Shown: piece by piece, positions 8,226 to 16,233 of the stretch | Layout of the letters: every line of letters begins with the position of its first letter | Position numbering within the stretch: the stretch's first letter is position 1 | DNA from: Paenibacillus timonensis | GTDB lineage: Bacteria > Bacillota > Bacilli > Paenibacillales > Paenibacillaceae | Direction of reading: 5' to 3' | Assembly (NCBI RefSeq): GCF_009725205.1 | Contig: NZ_WNZY01000024.1 | Coordinates: 1-64,000, forward strand | Length of the DNA stretch: 64,000 nucleotides | Notes under the pieces: model-generated | What the model saw: the letters and a program-made list of their open reading frames with translations, nothing else | Databases searched by the model: none | What the model was told of the DNA's origin: nothing | Program-made: the position numbers and the translations under genes

Positions 8226-9134
8226 ATGAAGAAAGCTTCAATCATCCTTAGCAGTGCCCTGCTGCTCGGTGTATTGGCCGGCTGCGGGTCGAACAATGAC
8301 GCGAACAACGCGAATACGGCAGAACCGGCAAACAACGCGGCGGCGACTAACGAAACAAACGCGGGAAGCAACAATGCGGCTGCAGAGCAAGGCAAGTATC
8401 AAGACGGCGTATACTTTGCCAAAGGTGAAGTGGATGCGGAATCCGGCTGGCAATCCTACGTTACCCTGACGGTATCCGGCGGCAAGATCACGGAAGCCAA
8501 ATGGAACGGGTTGAGCGAGAAAGCTCCTGTCGATAAAGTGACTTACTCCAAAGAAGGCAAATACGGAATGAAAGCTGGCGGCGCTTCTTCCGAATGGCAT
8601 GAGCAAGCCGAGAAAGTCGAGCAATTCCTGATCGAGAAACAAGATCCTAAAGCAGTTACTTTGAACGATGAAGGCAAAACCGACGCAATTTCCGGTGTTT
8701 CCGTCCATGTAAGTGAATTCTTTAACTTGGCTGATCAAGCGTTGGCTGCCGGTCCAGTTGAAGCTGGTCCTTACAAAGACGGTACCTACCATGCTGAAGG
8801 AGCCGCTTTCGACGAACATTCCGGTTGGAAAGATACCGTTGATGTCGTTGTTGCCGCAGGTAAGATCGTTAAAGTCAACTTCAGTGGCGTAAACGACAAA
8901 GGGGAAGACAAGAAGCAATACTCGATCGACGGCAAATATGGCATGAAAGCCGGCGGCGCGCAAGCCGAATGGCATGAAGAAGCGGCTAAAGCCGAAGCTT
9001 ATTTGGTTGAAAAACAAGATCCGGCATCCGTCACATTTAACGCAGAAGGCAAAACCGATGCTATCGCCGGCGCTTCGATCACGCTGCAACCTTTCTTCGA
9101 ACTCGTTACCAAGGCACTTGAATCCGCGAAATAA
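8226..9134 (+). CDS. pplA: PplA-like lipoprotein with two FMN-binding-type repeats
   Basis: A 302-residue lipoprotein: a signal peptide ends in the lipobox LAGC (Cys20), then an Asn/Ala-rich linker to about residue 56, then two homologous domains (about 57-176 and 183-300). Both repeats carry YxDGxY near the start, GWxxxVxVxxGKI, KYGMKAGGA, EWHE, EKQDP and EGKTDAI. The position of the flavinylation motif (Ser/Thr-Gly-Ala-Thr) reads SGVS (Ser159) and AGAS (Ser284), so the usual FMN-accepting Thr is Ser in both. In Listeria, PplA carries FMN on two such domains and passes electrons to extracellular acceptors. The gene precedes ndh2 by 41 bases, as expected for an electron-transfer pair. Strong GGAGG upstream. 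Covalent FMN loading here is inference; no ApbE transferase is in the window. Confidence 0.82.
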   Translation: MKKASIILSSALLLGVLAGCGSNNDANNANTAEPANNAAATNETNAGSNNAAAEQGKYQDGVYFAKGEVDAESGWQSYVTLTVSGGKITEAKWNGLSEKAPVDKVTYSKEGKYGMKAGGASSEWHEQAEKVEQFLIEKQDPKAVTLNDEGKTDAISGVSVHVSEFFNLADQALAAGPVEAGPYKDGTYHAEGAAFDEHSGWKDTVDVVVAAGKIVKVNFSGVNDKGEDKKQYSIDGKYGMKAGGAQAEWHEEAAKAEAYLVEKQDPASVTFNAEGKTDAIAGASITLQPFFELVTKALESAK

Positions 9135-9175
9135 TCGCATATTACCACCCACCCTAAAATGAGAAGGTGAATCTC

Positions 9176-11053
9176 TTGAAGAAAATCGTAGTTTTGGGCG
9201 GCGGTTATGGCGGTGTTGTTACTTCCAAGCATCTGGCCAAACTGTTCAAAAAAGAAAAAGACGTGGAGATCCAGCTGATTGACCGGAACCCCTATCACAC
9301 GTTGCTGACCGAACTGCATGAAGTCGCAGCGAACCGGGCACCCGAAGATTCGGTCAAAATTGAACTGAAGAAGATTTTTGCCGGGCAAAAAGTCGACGTA
9401 GTTCTGGATTCTATCGATGCCATTGATTTTAACGCCAAAGAACTTCGTTCCGAGCTAAATACCTATAAATACGATTACCTCGTTATCGGTACCGGTTGTA
9501 AACCGACCTTCTTCGGGATCCCGGGCGCTGAAGAACATGCGTTAACCCTGTGGTCCTATGAAGACGCCGTGCGTCTGAAAGAGCAAGTACGCAACAAGTT
9601 TAGCGAAGCAGCCAAGGTTCGCAATGCAGCCAAACGCCGCAAAATGCTATCCTTCGTCGTGGTAGGTGCCGGCTTCACCGGCGTGGAATTGGTTGGCGAA
9701 TTGGCCGAATTCCGTGACGAGCTCTGCAAAGAGTTCTTTATTGATCCGAGCGAGGTTCGTCTGGTCGTCGCCGATATGGCTCCGAAAATCCTGCCGATCC
9801 TGCCGGACAAATTGATCCAAAAAGCTGCGAAACGACTGCACAAGATGAACGTAGAAATCATTACGAGCGCCAAGATCACCGGCGTTACGCCAACCAGCGT
9901 ACAGCTTGGCGAAGGCCAAGAACTGGAAGCTGATACGATCGTTTGGACGGCTGGGGTCGAAGGCTCCGAGCTCGTCGGTAAGCTCGATGTGAAACAGGAA
10001 GGCCGCAAACGGATCGTGACCAACGATAAGCTGCAAAGCATCGATCACGAGAACGTTTATATCGTCGGCGACAACATCTTCTTCATTCCGGAAGGCGAAA
10101 CCCGTCCGGTACCGCAGATGGTTGAGAACGCCGAGCAAGCCGGTCCTCTTATCGCACATAACATTCATGCGGACATTCACGGCAAACCGAAGAAGTCTTA
10201 TAAACCGGGCTTCCACGGAACCATGGTATGTATCGGCAGCCGCTACGGCGTAGCGAATGTCGGCCTGCCGAATAAAATGTTTATGCTCAGCGGCTTCATG
10301 GCGATGTTCAGCAAGCACTTGATCAATATGTACTATCTGTTCACCGTGGCTGGTTTTGCCAAAGTATGGACTTATATGATGCATGAATTCTTCCATGTGA
10401 ACAATCGCAGAAGCTTTGTTGGCGGTCACTTTGCGAAGCGTTCGCCCAACTTCTGGCTCTTGCCGCTGCGGATCTTCGTTGGCTACAAATGGCTGGAGGA
10501 AGGCATCGACAAGCTTCCGAAAGTGTGGAAAGATCCTTCGAACATCTTCTTGATTCCAGCATCTCCAAATGCCGACGTCATCTCGGCGGCCAGTGAAGCG
10601 GCCGGTGAAGTAACCAAAACCGTAGATGCCCAGGCGGCAGCTTCGGCTGTAGAAAGCGCCTCGACGGCAGTCACCGCCTTGCCGGTGCCAGGATTCATCA
10701 AGTCGATCGTTGGCTGGTTTATGGATGTGTTCTTCTACACTTCAGACGGCGGTTACACCGCTCTGGCCACCGTATTCCAATTCTTCATGGTCTTTGCGGA
10801 GATCGCGCTTGGCGTCATGATTATCGTGGGTCTGTTCACCGCAATCGCTTCGGCAGCCACTGTCGCGCTCGGCGTCATGATCTGGTCCTCCAGCATGGCT
10901 TCGACGGAAATGCTGTGGTACATGACCGCAGGCGTCGCTTTGATCGGTGGATCGGGCAGCGCGTTTGGCTTGGATTACTACGTACTCCCTTGGCTCAAGA
11001 AACAATGGAAACGAATCCCGCTCGTGCGAAGATGGTATCTCTACACGGAATAA
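9176..11053 (+). CDS. ndh2: Type II NADH dehydrogenase with C-terminal membrane domain (Ndh2-like)
   Basis: A 625-residue flavoprotein that would oxidise NADH and reduce quinone at the inner face of the membrane. The Rossmann motif for FAD is VVLGGGYGG at the N-terminus; the NAD motif is VVVGAGFTGVELVGEL near residue 160; VYIVGDN and MVENAEQAG are the second FAD contacts. Ordinary NDH-2 enzymes end near residue 400. This one has about 200 extra residues with four or so DoxX-like membrane helices, as in the Ndh2 of the Listeria extracellular electron transfer locus. The start is TTG at 9176, six bases after AAGGTG; a GTG at 9167 lies inside that ribosome site. It follows the PplA-like gene by 41 bases and is followed by a terminator, giving a two-gene operon. 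Confidence 0.92.
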   Translation: MKKIVVLGGGYGGVVTSKHLAKLFKKEKDVEIQLIDRNPYHTLLTELHEVAANRAPEDSVKIELKKIFAGQKVDVVLDSIDAIDFNAKELRSELNTYKYDYLVIGTGCKPTFFGIPGAEEHALTLWSYEDAVRLKEQVRNKFSEAAKVRNAAKRRKMLSFVVVGAGFTGVELVGELAEFRDELCKEFFIDPSEVRLVVADMAPKILPILPDKLIQKAAKRLHKMNVEIITSAKITGVTPTSVQLGEGQELEADTIVWTAGVEGSELVGKLDVKQEGRKRIVTNDKLQSIDHENVYIVGDNIFFIPEGETRPVPQMVENAEQAGPLIAHNIHADIHGKPKKSYKPGFHGTMVCIGSRYGVANVGLPNKMFMLSGFMAMFSKHLINMYYLFTVAGFAKVWTYMMHEFFHVNNRRSFVGGHFAKRSPNFWLLPLRIFVGYKWLEEGIDKLPKVWKDPSNIFLIPASPNADVISAASEAAGEVTKTVDAQAAASAVESASTAVTALPVPGFIKSIVGWFMDVFFYTSDGGYTALATVFQFFMVFAEIALGVMIIVGLFTAIASAATVALGVMIWSSSMASTEMLWYMTAGVALIGGSGSAFGLDYYVLPWLKKQWKRIPLVRRWYLYTE

Positions 11054-11080
11054 TGACAGCTCTTTATAAAACCTTGAACC

Positions 11081-11118
11081 GGAGTAATGAGCGCTTGGCG
11101 CCCATTACTCCCCTTTTT
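11081..11118 (+). terminator. Terminator of the pplA-ndh2 operon
   Basis: GGAGTAATG-AGCGC pairs with GCGCC-CATTACTCC around a TTG loop, followed by CCTTTTTC. Confidence 0.92.
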
Positions 11119-11175
11119 CTCCTTTGCCGAAATCGGTGTCAGGGTCCCTGCAAGCCTACCTGCTTTTAGGTGCAA

Positions 11176-11233
11176 GTTCAAAAAGTCAGGTTTTGAGTTC
11201 TTGCTTCGTGGTTGAAAGATGACTTTTTTGAAC
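11176..11233. repeat. Long-range inverted repeat before the HepS-like gene
   Basis: GTTCAAAAAGTCA (11176-11188) and TGACTTTTTTGAAC (11220-11233, one extra T) are inverted copies 31 bases apart. The wider sequence opens with AGGTGCAAGTTC and ends with GAACTACCT, so the pair may be the ends of a small mobile-element relic or a leader hairpin. A weakly similar motif (AGGTACATCTAAAAAG..CTTTTTGATC) occurs near 33096-33124. Confidence 0.55.
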
Positions 11234-11259
11234 TACCTCTTTAAGGAGTGTGTGTCTTT

Positions 11260-11715
11260 ATGAATCATCCTAAGCTCATCCAAGACGCTTATCGCTTATT
11301 GCAGGGCGAAATCTCGCCCGAGGCCGGCATAAAGTTAGATTTACCCCATGAAGAAGTAACCCCACTAGCCGTTCTACTGGAGCAATACGACATGACGCCG
11401 GTACGCCAGTGCCAGCTGTTATCCATTTACATCGCAATCAAGCTCGCTCTTCAACGCCACAGCGAATGCAGCTCCCTCGCCCCTGGTGAAACGCTGACCC
11501 GCAAGGTGTTGGACGGCGACTATCTATACAGTTTTTACGTCGAGCTTTGCCTGAAGTGGGAAGAATACGACCTGCTGACGCATCTTGCTCCTATTATCAA
11601 GCAAATGCAAATCAAACGCGTCGAGGGACGCCCCGAGGACGAGCGCTTGATCAAGGCCTTGGAACTATTTCTACAGTTAGAGAACAACCGCAGCACTGCT
11701 ACAAAGGCAATGTGA
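11260..11715 (+). CDS. Putative small subunit of heptaprenyl diphosphate synthase (HepS-like)
   Basis: A 151-residue helical protein. The GETLTRKVLDGDYLYS segment resembles the GDYYS-type region of HepS (component I of heterodimeric heptaprenyl diphosphate synthase), and it stands 90 bases ahead of a catalytic polyprenyl synthase gene, the usual HepS/HepT arrangement minus the methyltransferase. HepS proteins do not hold the DDxxD motifs, and none is present here; they help set chain length. The protein is shorter than typical HepS (about 250 residues), missing much of the N-terminal half. Start 11260 (ATG) is chosen over an in-frame GTG at 11248 because AAGGAG overlaps the latter. The assignment rests on one motif and context, so it is tentative. 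Confidence 0.5.
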   Translation: MNHPKLIQDAYRLLQGEISPEAGIKLDLPHEEVTPLAVLLEQYDMTPVRQCQLLSIYIAIKLALQRHSECSSLAPGETLTRKVLDGDYLYSFYVELCLKWEEYDLLTHLAPIIKQMQIKRVEGRPEDERLIKALELFLQLENNRSTATKAM

Positions 11716-11805
11716 GGCGCAAAATTGCCATCTGTCGTCTTCGCACAGCAACCGCCGCTACGGATCTGGAACACAGACCGCTAATCCATGCCAGGAGGGA
11801 TCGCC

Positions 11806-12786
11806 ATGAAGCTTGAGGAATCGCTGAACATCTCTTTGAATACGGTCGATCGGGAAATCGAAAACATGGTGAAATACGACCGTGACGTCCCCCGTTCCTC
11901 CCAGCTTGCCAAAAGCATCGTGGAGCTGGTCCGTTCAGGCGGTAAGCGGGTTCGCCCCCTGATGGTCATCGTCGGCAGCCGGTTTGGTCCGAGTCCCGAT
12001 CCCAAGAAGGTATGGCGGCTCGCTGCCGCTGCAGAGTTTATTCACGCCGCTTCTCTGATCCATGATGACATCATTGACGATTCGACGCTGCGCCGCGGAC
12101 AGAAAGCGATGCATATCAAGCTGGGCGTCAGTAGCGCCCTGCATGTCGGCAATTATATGTCCGCCAGAGTCATCGAGCTGATCTCCGTCTATTCCGCGGA
12201 ACGGGAGAAATTCGTTTACGACCTCTCCTCCCTGGCTACGACGAAGCTTTGTTTAGGCGAATACCAGCAACTCTCCCATCTGTTTGATTACGACGTGACG
12301 ATTCCGGAATACTTGGAGAAGTCCAAGAACAAAACCGCTCAACTCATGGCGACCTGCCTGCAGATCGGCGCGAAGGCCGCCGGCGCGAACGCAGAGACTG
12401 CTCAGTTGCTGTATACCTTCGGCGAAAAGCTTGGCATGTCTTTCCAAATCCGCGACGATGTGCTCGACTTTACCCAATCTTCCGAGAAGCTGGGCAAGCC
12501 GGCCGGCAGCGACCTGCGCAGTGGTCAGGTGACGCTTCCCGTCCTGTACGCCCTTCAGAACAAGGCGCTGGCGCCATCGATCCGGGCGATTACGGCAGAC
12601 AGCCCCTCTGCGGAAGTGGACGCCGTTGTAGCGGCGATCCAGGCGAGCGGCGCACTGGAGCAAACCGAGGAGCTGAGCCGCCGGTACCTTGGTGAAGCAC
12701 AGGACATCATTGATCAGTTGAGTCCGTATCCGGCGCACCGGGATCTGCAAGCGCTTCTGGATTATTTTGGCGGACGGGAGAAGTAA
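11806..12786 (+). CDS. Trans-polyprenyl diphosphate synthase (HepT/DmkB-like)
   Basis: A 326-residue all-trans polyprenyl diphosphate synthase that extends an allylic diphosphate with isopentenyl diphosphate to give the quinone side chain. First Asp-rich motif IHDDIIDDSTLRRG near residue 85; second motif QIRDDVLDF near residue 215; GGKRVRP binds diphosphate. Start 11806 follows AGGAGG by 6 bases; an earlier in-frame ATG at 11788 lies before the ribosome site. In Listeria the equivalent DmkB feeds demethylmenaquinone for extracellular electron transfer. Here the gene lies between the ndh2 operon and a UbiA-type prenyltransferase, so either a dedicated EET quinone pool or the general menaquinone pool is possible. 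A terminator follows. Confidence 0.92.
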   Translation: MKLEESLNISLNTVDREIENMVKYDRDVPRSSQLAKSIVELVRSGGKRVRPLMVIVGSRFGPSPDPKKVWRLAAAAEFIHAASLIHDDIIDDSTLRRGQKAMHIKLGVSSALHVGNYMSARVIELISVYSAEREKFVYDLSSLATTKLCLGEYQQLSHLFDYDVTIPEYLEKSKNKTAQLMATCLQIGAKAAGANAETAQLLYTFGEKLGMSFQIRDDVLDFTQSSEKLGKPAGSDLRSGQVTLPVLYALQNKALAPSIRAITADSPSAEVDAVVAAIQASGALEQTEELSRRYLGEAQDIIDQLSPYPAHRDLQALLDYFGGREK

Positions 12787-12799
12787 TTCATACGATAAA

Positions 12800-12846
12800 G
12801 CGCGAATCTCTGGGATGAATGTCCTTGAGGTTCGCGCCTTTTTTTG
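12800..12846 (+). terminator. Terminator after the polyprenyl synthase gene
   Basis: GCGCGAATCTC pairs with GAGGTTCGCGC (one wobble) around a 20-base loop, followed by CTTTTTTTT. Confidence 0.88.
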
Positions 12847-12916
12847 CGTTATAAACAATTACCATGATTGTCCGATATATGGGTTAGAGCGATTTCGAAT
12901 AGGGGGTTGCGTTCAT

Positions 12917-13681
12917 ATGCGAATCACACCTATGAGTCAAAACCAGAAGAATTCCAATGCGCTGCATCAAGTTGTTTCTATGCTGAATGAACGTGCGCAG
13001 CAGAAAGATTGCGGAGTCGAGCAAGAGCTTCTCACCCAGAAACTAGCATTGGCCGAGACGACGAGGAGCGATCAGCAACAAAGCAACCCGACAGGGGTAA
13101 CGATAAGTGTCGGTGCCTCAAATTTAAACCGGGCGATATCCACCTACGATAACTTATTGAACGGGTTGGAGCCGGTGGAGAAATATATCGCTGTACTGGA
13201 TAAGCGAGAACAGGCCTTACAAGATGCCCGGGACAACTCACAAACGAGTGCGGAAGAACTGGCAACGCTTGAGCAAAGCGTAAGTCTGGTCAAATCCCGC
13301 ATCCAGGATCAGGTTAACCTGATGACCGATTTTTATGGGAAATTCTATATTGGCGTGAGTCGGCTGAATCAGCAGGCTCCCCTGTTGCCGCCGGGACATA
13401 ACTCCCTATCGGCCCAAGATTTGGGATGGAGTAATTTAACGGGGAAAAGCGCTGCCGAGATCGGAGATCTGTACCGCCGCACCGTGACGGAACTATCCGA
13501 TTATCAAGCGCAGCTCGAACAAACGGCCGGGATCATCTCGAAACCCCGCAACAACACAGTGGATCGCAACTCACAAGAATGGCAGGCTGAAATCGAGGAT
13601 CTGGACCGTTCCCTCCGGCCCTTTAAAGTCATCGAAAAGATGGAAGTCGACTACTCCCAGCATATTAATATCCGAATCTAA
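12917..13681 (+). CDS. Hypothetical coiled-coil protein
   Basis: A 254-residue soluble protein I do not recognise. It has no signal peptide or membrane segment. The central part (about residues 60-140) is rich in heptad-like Leu/Ile/Val spacing with many Gln, Glu, Lys and Arg and probably forms coiled coils (AVLDKREQALQDARDN, LEQSVSLVKSRIQDQV). The middle contains a Pro/Leu stretch (QAPLLPPGHNSL), and the end is again helical. Start 12917 follows AGGGGG; the open frame extends upstream through the preceding terminator and is not used. It sits alone between the polyprenyl synthase terminator and a shared terminator with the convergent ubiA gene, so it needs its own promoter in the 70-base gap. 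Function unknown. Confidence 0.7.
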   Translation: MRITPMSQNQKNSNALHQVVSMLNERAQQKDCGVEQELLTQKLALAETTRSDQQQSNPTGVTISVGASNLNRAISTYDNLLNGLEPVEKYIAVLDKREQALQDARDNSQTSAEELATLEQSVSLVKSRIQDQVNLMTDFYGKFYIGVSRLNQQAPLLPPGHNSLSAQDLGWSNLTGKSAAEIGDLYRRTVTELSDYQAQLEQTAGIISKPRNNTVDRNSQEWQAEIEDLDRSLRPFKVIEKMEVDYSQHINIRI

Positions 13682-13684
13682 GTT

Positions 13685-13722
13685 AACCCCCCACGTCTGT
13701 CGCTAGGCGCGGGGGGTTTTTA
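13685..13722. terminator. Bidirectional terminator between convergent genes
   Basis: AACCCCCC (13685-13692) pairs with GGGGGGTT (13711-13718), followed by TTTT on the plus strand and preceded by TTAACC on the other. It separates the coiled-coil gene from ubiA. Confidence 0.88.
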
Positions 13723-13728
13723 GCTTAG

Positions 13729-14604
13729 CTATTTCAACAGAAAGTAATCGGCGAGCGCAAAGAACAAAATCACCATGCTGATTACCTGGTTTAAATTGTA
13801 TGAGGCCACGTTCATGCGTTTTCGGTTCGACGGTTTGATGATTTTGTGCTCCGTCATCAGCAGCAGGATGGCCAAGATGATTCCCGTGATATACAGCCAA
13901 CCCAGTTGGCGTATAGGGATTAAAGCGATCAGCAGCAGAACCATGATGAAATGCAACCCTGCAGCGATACGCAAGCCATTCTTCAAGCCAAACGCGCTGG
14001 GAATCGACCAAAGGCCGTGACTGCGATCAAAATCGATATCCTGAGAACCGTAGATAATATCAAATCCGGCGATCCACAACATGACGATCGTGCCGAGAAT
14101 AAACGGCGTAAACGCAAACTGGCCGGTGACGGCGAACCAGGCGCCGATCGGAGCCGAAGCGATCGTAAACCCAAGGTACAGATGACTGAGATACGTAAAC
14201 CGCTTCGTATAGGAGTAAGACGAGATGAGGAAGATAGCGACCGGCGACAGGATCAGGCACAGGATGTTCAACATCCCCGCGGCAAAAATAAAGATCGCAT
14301 AGTTGATGACAACAAACACCAGCACCTCCTTCGACTCCAGCAGCTTCCGCGGCAGATGGCGATGCGCCGTGCGCGGGTTTTGCGCGTCAAAGACGCGGTC
14401 GACCACGCGGTTAAAGGCGTTTGCCCCGTTTCGGGCCCCGATCAGGGCGATCAGCCCCCACAGCATCACGCGCCATGACGGGAACCCTTCCGCGGCCCAA
14501 ATCATCGAGATGATCGCGAAGGGCAGCGAAAACAATGTATGCGAAAACATCACCAATTCGCTGTACAACCGGATTTTGGTGCCGATTTTACGGGCTACTT
14601 CCAT
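13729..14604 (-). CDS. ubiA: UbiA-family polyprenyltransferase (MqnP/UbiA-like)
   Basis: A roughly 291-residue membrane prenyltransferase with eight or nine hydrophobic helices. It would attach the polyprenyl chain to an aromatic quinone precursor at the membrane. The first Asp motif reads NRVVDRVFD followed by NPRTAHRHLP; the second reads GSQDIDFD then HGLWSIPSAFG. The first motif is that of UbiA-like/MqnP enzymes (futalosine-route menaquinone synthesis) rather than MenA. The start at 14604 has AAAGGAG 12 bases upstream; an earlier in-frame start at 14637 lacks a good site. With the polyprenyl synthase nearby it plays the part of DmkA/DmkB in the Listeria EET locus, or serves the cell's main menaquinone pathway. 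Confidence 0.9.
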   Translation of the reverse strand: MEVARKIGTKIRLYSELVMFSHTLFSLPFAIISMIWAAEGFPSWRVMLWGLIALIGARNGANAFNRVVDRVFDAQNPRTAHRHLPRKLLESKEVLVFVVINYAIFIFAAGMLNILCLILSPVAIFLISSYSYTKRFTYLSHLYLGFTIASAPIGAWFAVTGQFAFTPFILGTIVMLWIAGFDIIYGSQDIDFDRSHGLWSIPSAFGLKNGLRIAAGLHFIMVLLLIALIPIRQLGWLYITGIILAILLLMTEHKIIKPSNRKRMNVASYNLNQVISMVILFFALADYFLLK

Positions 14605-14694
14605 GGGATGGTCACTCTCCTTTAAAGCATTCTGCATTAAGCCCCAACACTACAGCGCCCAGCCCCTTCGAGCCATCCCTACTAGCCGCCAGAT

Positions 14695-14889
14695 AAATAG
14701 CGGTAAAATGTACCGCTATTTATTGGAAAACTGCCGGTATGACCGAAATAGCGGTATTTTCTACCCTTATATCGCGTCTAAAGTCGGGTTATTCCGGCTT
14801 AGTTGGTAAATAAGGGTACTTTATACCGCTATTCGGGCGACCAGAGGTTGGGAGCAGCGAAATAACGGTATTATTTACCGTTATTTCGC
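14695..14889. repeat. Four-unit intergenic palindromic element (AATAGCGGTA type)
   Basis: Units at 14695-14721, 14745-14770, 14808-14835 and 14857-14889. Units 1 and 4 are perfect palindromes (11-base arms AAATAGCGGTA; 14-base arms GCGAAATAACGGTA). Units 2 and 3 are inverted copies of each other (AATAGCGGTAttttcTACCCTTAT against its complement). Unit starts are 50, 63 and 49 bp apart. Confidence 0.85.
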
Positions 14890-14926
14890 CGACCTGGGCG
14901 TTGGCGGGGCCGGGGCGGGGGGGCCG

Positions 14927-16210
14927 TTACGCCAGCTCCGCCAGTACGGCTTCGAGCGCGTCCAGCATGCCGCGCACGTCGTCCTCGGCGATGACCAGCG
15001 GCGGTTGGAAGGCTAGAACGTTGCGGTTTACGCCGTTCTTGCCGATGATATAACCGCGGTCCAGCATCCCCTCCAGCACGTCGTCGACGAGCTGCGCGCC
15101 GCGTTCGGGCTCCTCGGCGCAGAGCTCCGCGCCGAGCATCAGCCCCGCGCCGCGCACTTCGGAGACGTGCTGCGGGAACCGCGCGGCGAGGCGCGTCAGG
15201 CCGCCGCGCAGCAGCTCGCCGAGGCGCTCTGCCCGCTCGGGCAGACGATGCGCCTCGATGTAGTCCAGGACCGCGAGCGCGGTCACGGACGAGACGGGAT
15301 TGCCGCCGAACGTGGAGGCGGATGGCCGGTTCAGGCTGGCTGCGATCTCGTCGGTGGTGGCGAAGCCCGCCACCGGGATGCCGCTGCCGAGCGCTTTGGC
15401 CATCGTCAGGATGTCCGGCGTGACGCCGTACCGGTCCATGGCGAACATCCGGCCCGTCCGGCCAAACCCGGTCTGAATCTCATCGGCGATCAGCAGCACG
15501 CCGTGCTGCTCCAGCAGCCGTTTCACTTCAGCGAAATACCAGTCCGCTGGCGCAATGATACCGGCGTTGCCCTGGATCGGCTCGGCGATCATTGCGGCGA
15601 TGGTATCGCCCTTCTCCGCCAGTGCCGCCTCCAGCGCCGCGAGGGAGCGGCGTGCCGCTTCATCAGCGCTAAGCCCCGGCTCGTACGGCCGGGGAATAAA
15701 CGTGACGTCCGTGTCCTGCGCCAGCAGTGGATCGGTCCGCCACATCTGGAGACCGGTCACGCTCATCGTCAGGTACGTCCGGCCGTGCAGCCCCTGCTCC
15801 AGCGCCAGGAATCCCCGCCGCCCCGTATGCATGCGGGCCAGCAGCAGGGCGCCTTCATTCGCCTCCGAGCCGCTGTTGACGAAGAACGTCCGGCGCAGAT
15901 TCCCGGGCAGCACATCGGCTAGCCGCTCCGCCAAATCCACGTTGGGCTGCGTCAAATAGATCGTGCAGGTATGCTGCAGCATCCGCAGCTGCTCGGCTGT
16001 CCGTTCGGCGATTTCCGGGTTGCAGTGGCCGCTGGCCACAACGGATACGCCGGCAAAAAAGTCCGTATACCGCTTGCCGTCATGCCCGTACAAATACTGC
16101 ATTTCTCCCTTCACCAGCTGCGGTGGGTTCCGATAAAAGTGGCTGGTGCATGGATAGAAATATTGCTCCCGCTTCTTCAACACTTGTTCCGGTCCAATAT
16201 AGCTCTGCAT
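14927..16210 (-). CDS. Class III aminotransferase (AGXT2-like)
   Basis: A 427-residue PLP-dependent class III (ornithine/omega) aminotransferase. Motifs: FVNSGSEANEGALLLAR (PLP phosphate site), GLHGRTYLTMSVTG, LIADEIQTGFGRTGRMFA (Asp and Gln contacts to PLP) and MAKALGSGIPVAGF with the PLP-binding Lys; STFGGNPVSS follows. The overall pattern is nearest to alanine-glyoxylate aminotransferase 2 and (R)-3-amino-2-methylpropionate-pyruvate aminotransferase types. The amino donor cannot be read from the sequence. It lies 23 bases after the U32 gene on the same strand, so it is co-transcribed, although no pathway link is obvious. Base composition is GC-rich toward the 3' end. Confidence 0.88.
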   Translation of the reverse strand: MQSYIGPEQVLKKREQYFYPCTSHFYRNPPQLVKGEMQYLYGHDGKRYTDFFAGVSVVASGHCNPEIAERTAEQLRMLQHTCTIYLTQPNVDLAERLADVLPGNLRRTFFVNSGSEANEGALLLARMHTGRRGFLALEQGLHGRTYLTMSVTGLQMWRTDPLLAQDTDVTFIPRPYEPGLSADEAARRSLAALEAALAEKGDTIAAMIAEPIQGNAGIIAPADWYFAEVKRLLEQHGVLLIADEIQTGFGRTGRMFAMDRYGVTPDILTMAKALGSGIPVAGFATTDEIAASLNRPSASTFGGNPVSSVTALAVLDYIEAHRLPERAERLGELLRGGLTRLAARFPQHVSEVRGAGLMLGAELCAEEPERGAQLVDDVLEGMLDRGYIIGKNGVNRNVLAFQPPLVIAEDDVRGMLDALEAVLAELA

Positions 16211-16233
16211 ATCCCTTCGCTTCCTTTCCCCCG

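Noticed and set aside
9167-9175. GTG at 9167 as the ndh2 start
   Set aside because: It lies within the AAGGTG ribosome site that serves the TTG at 9176.
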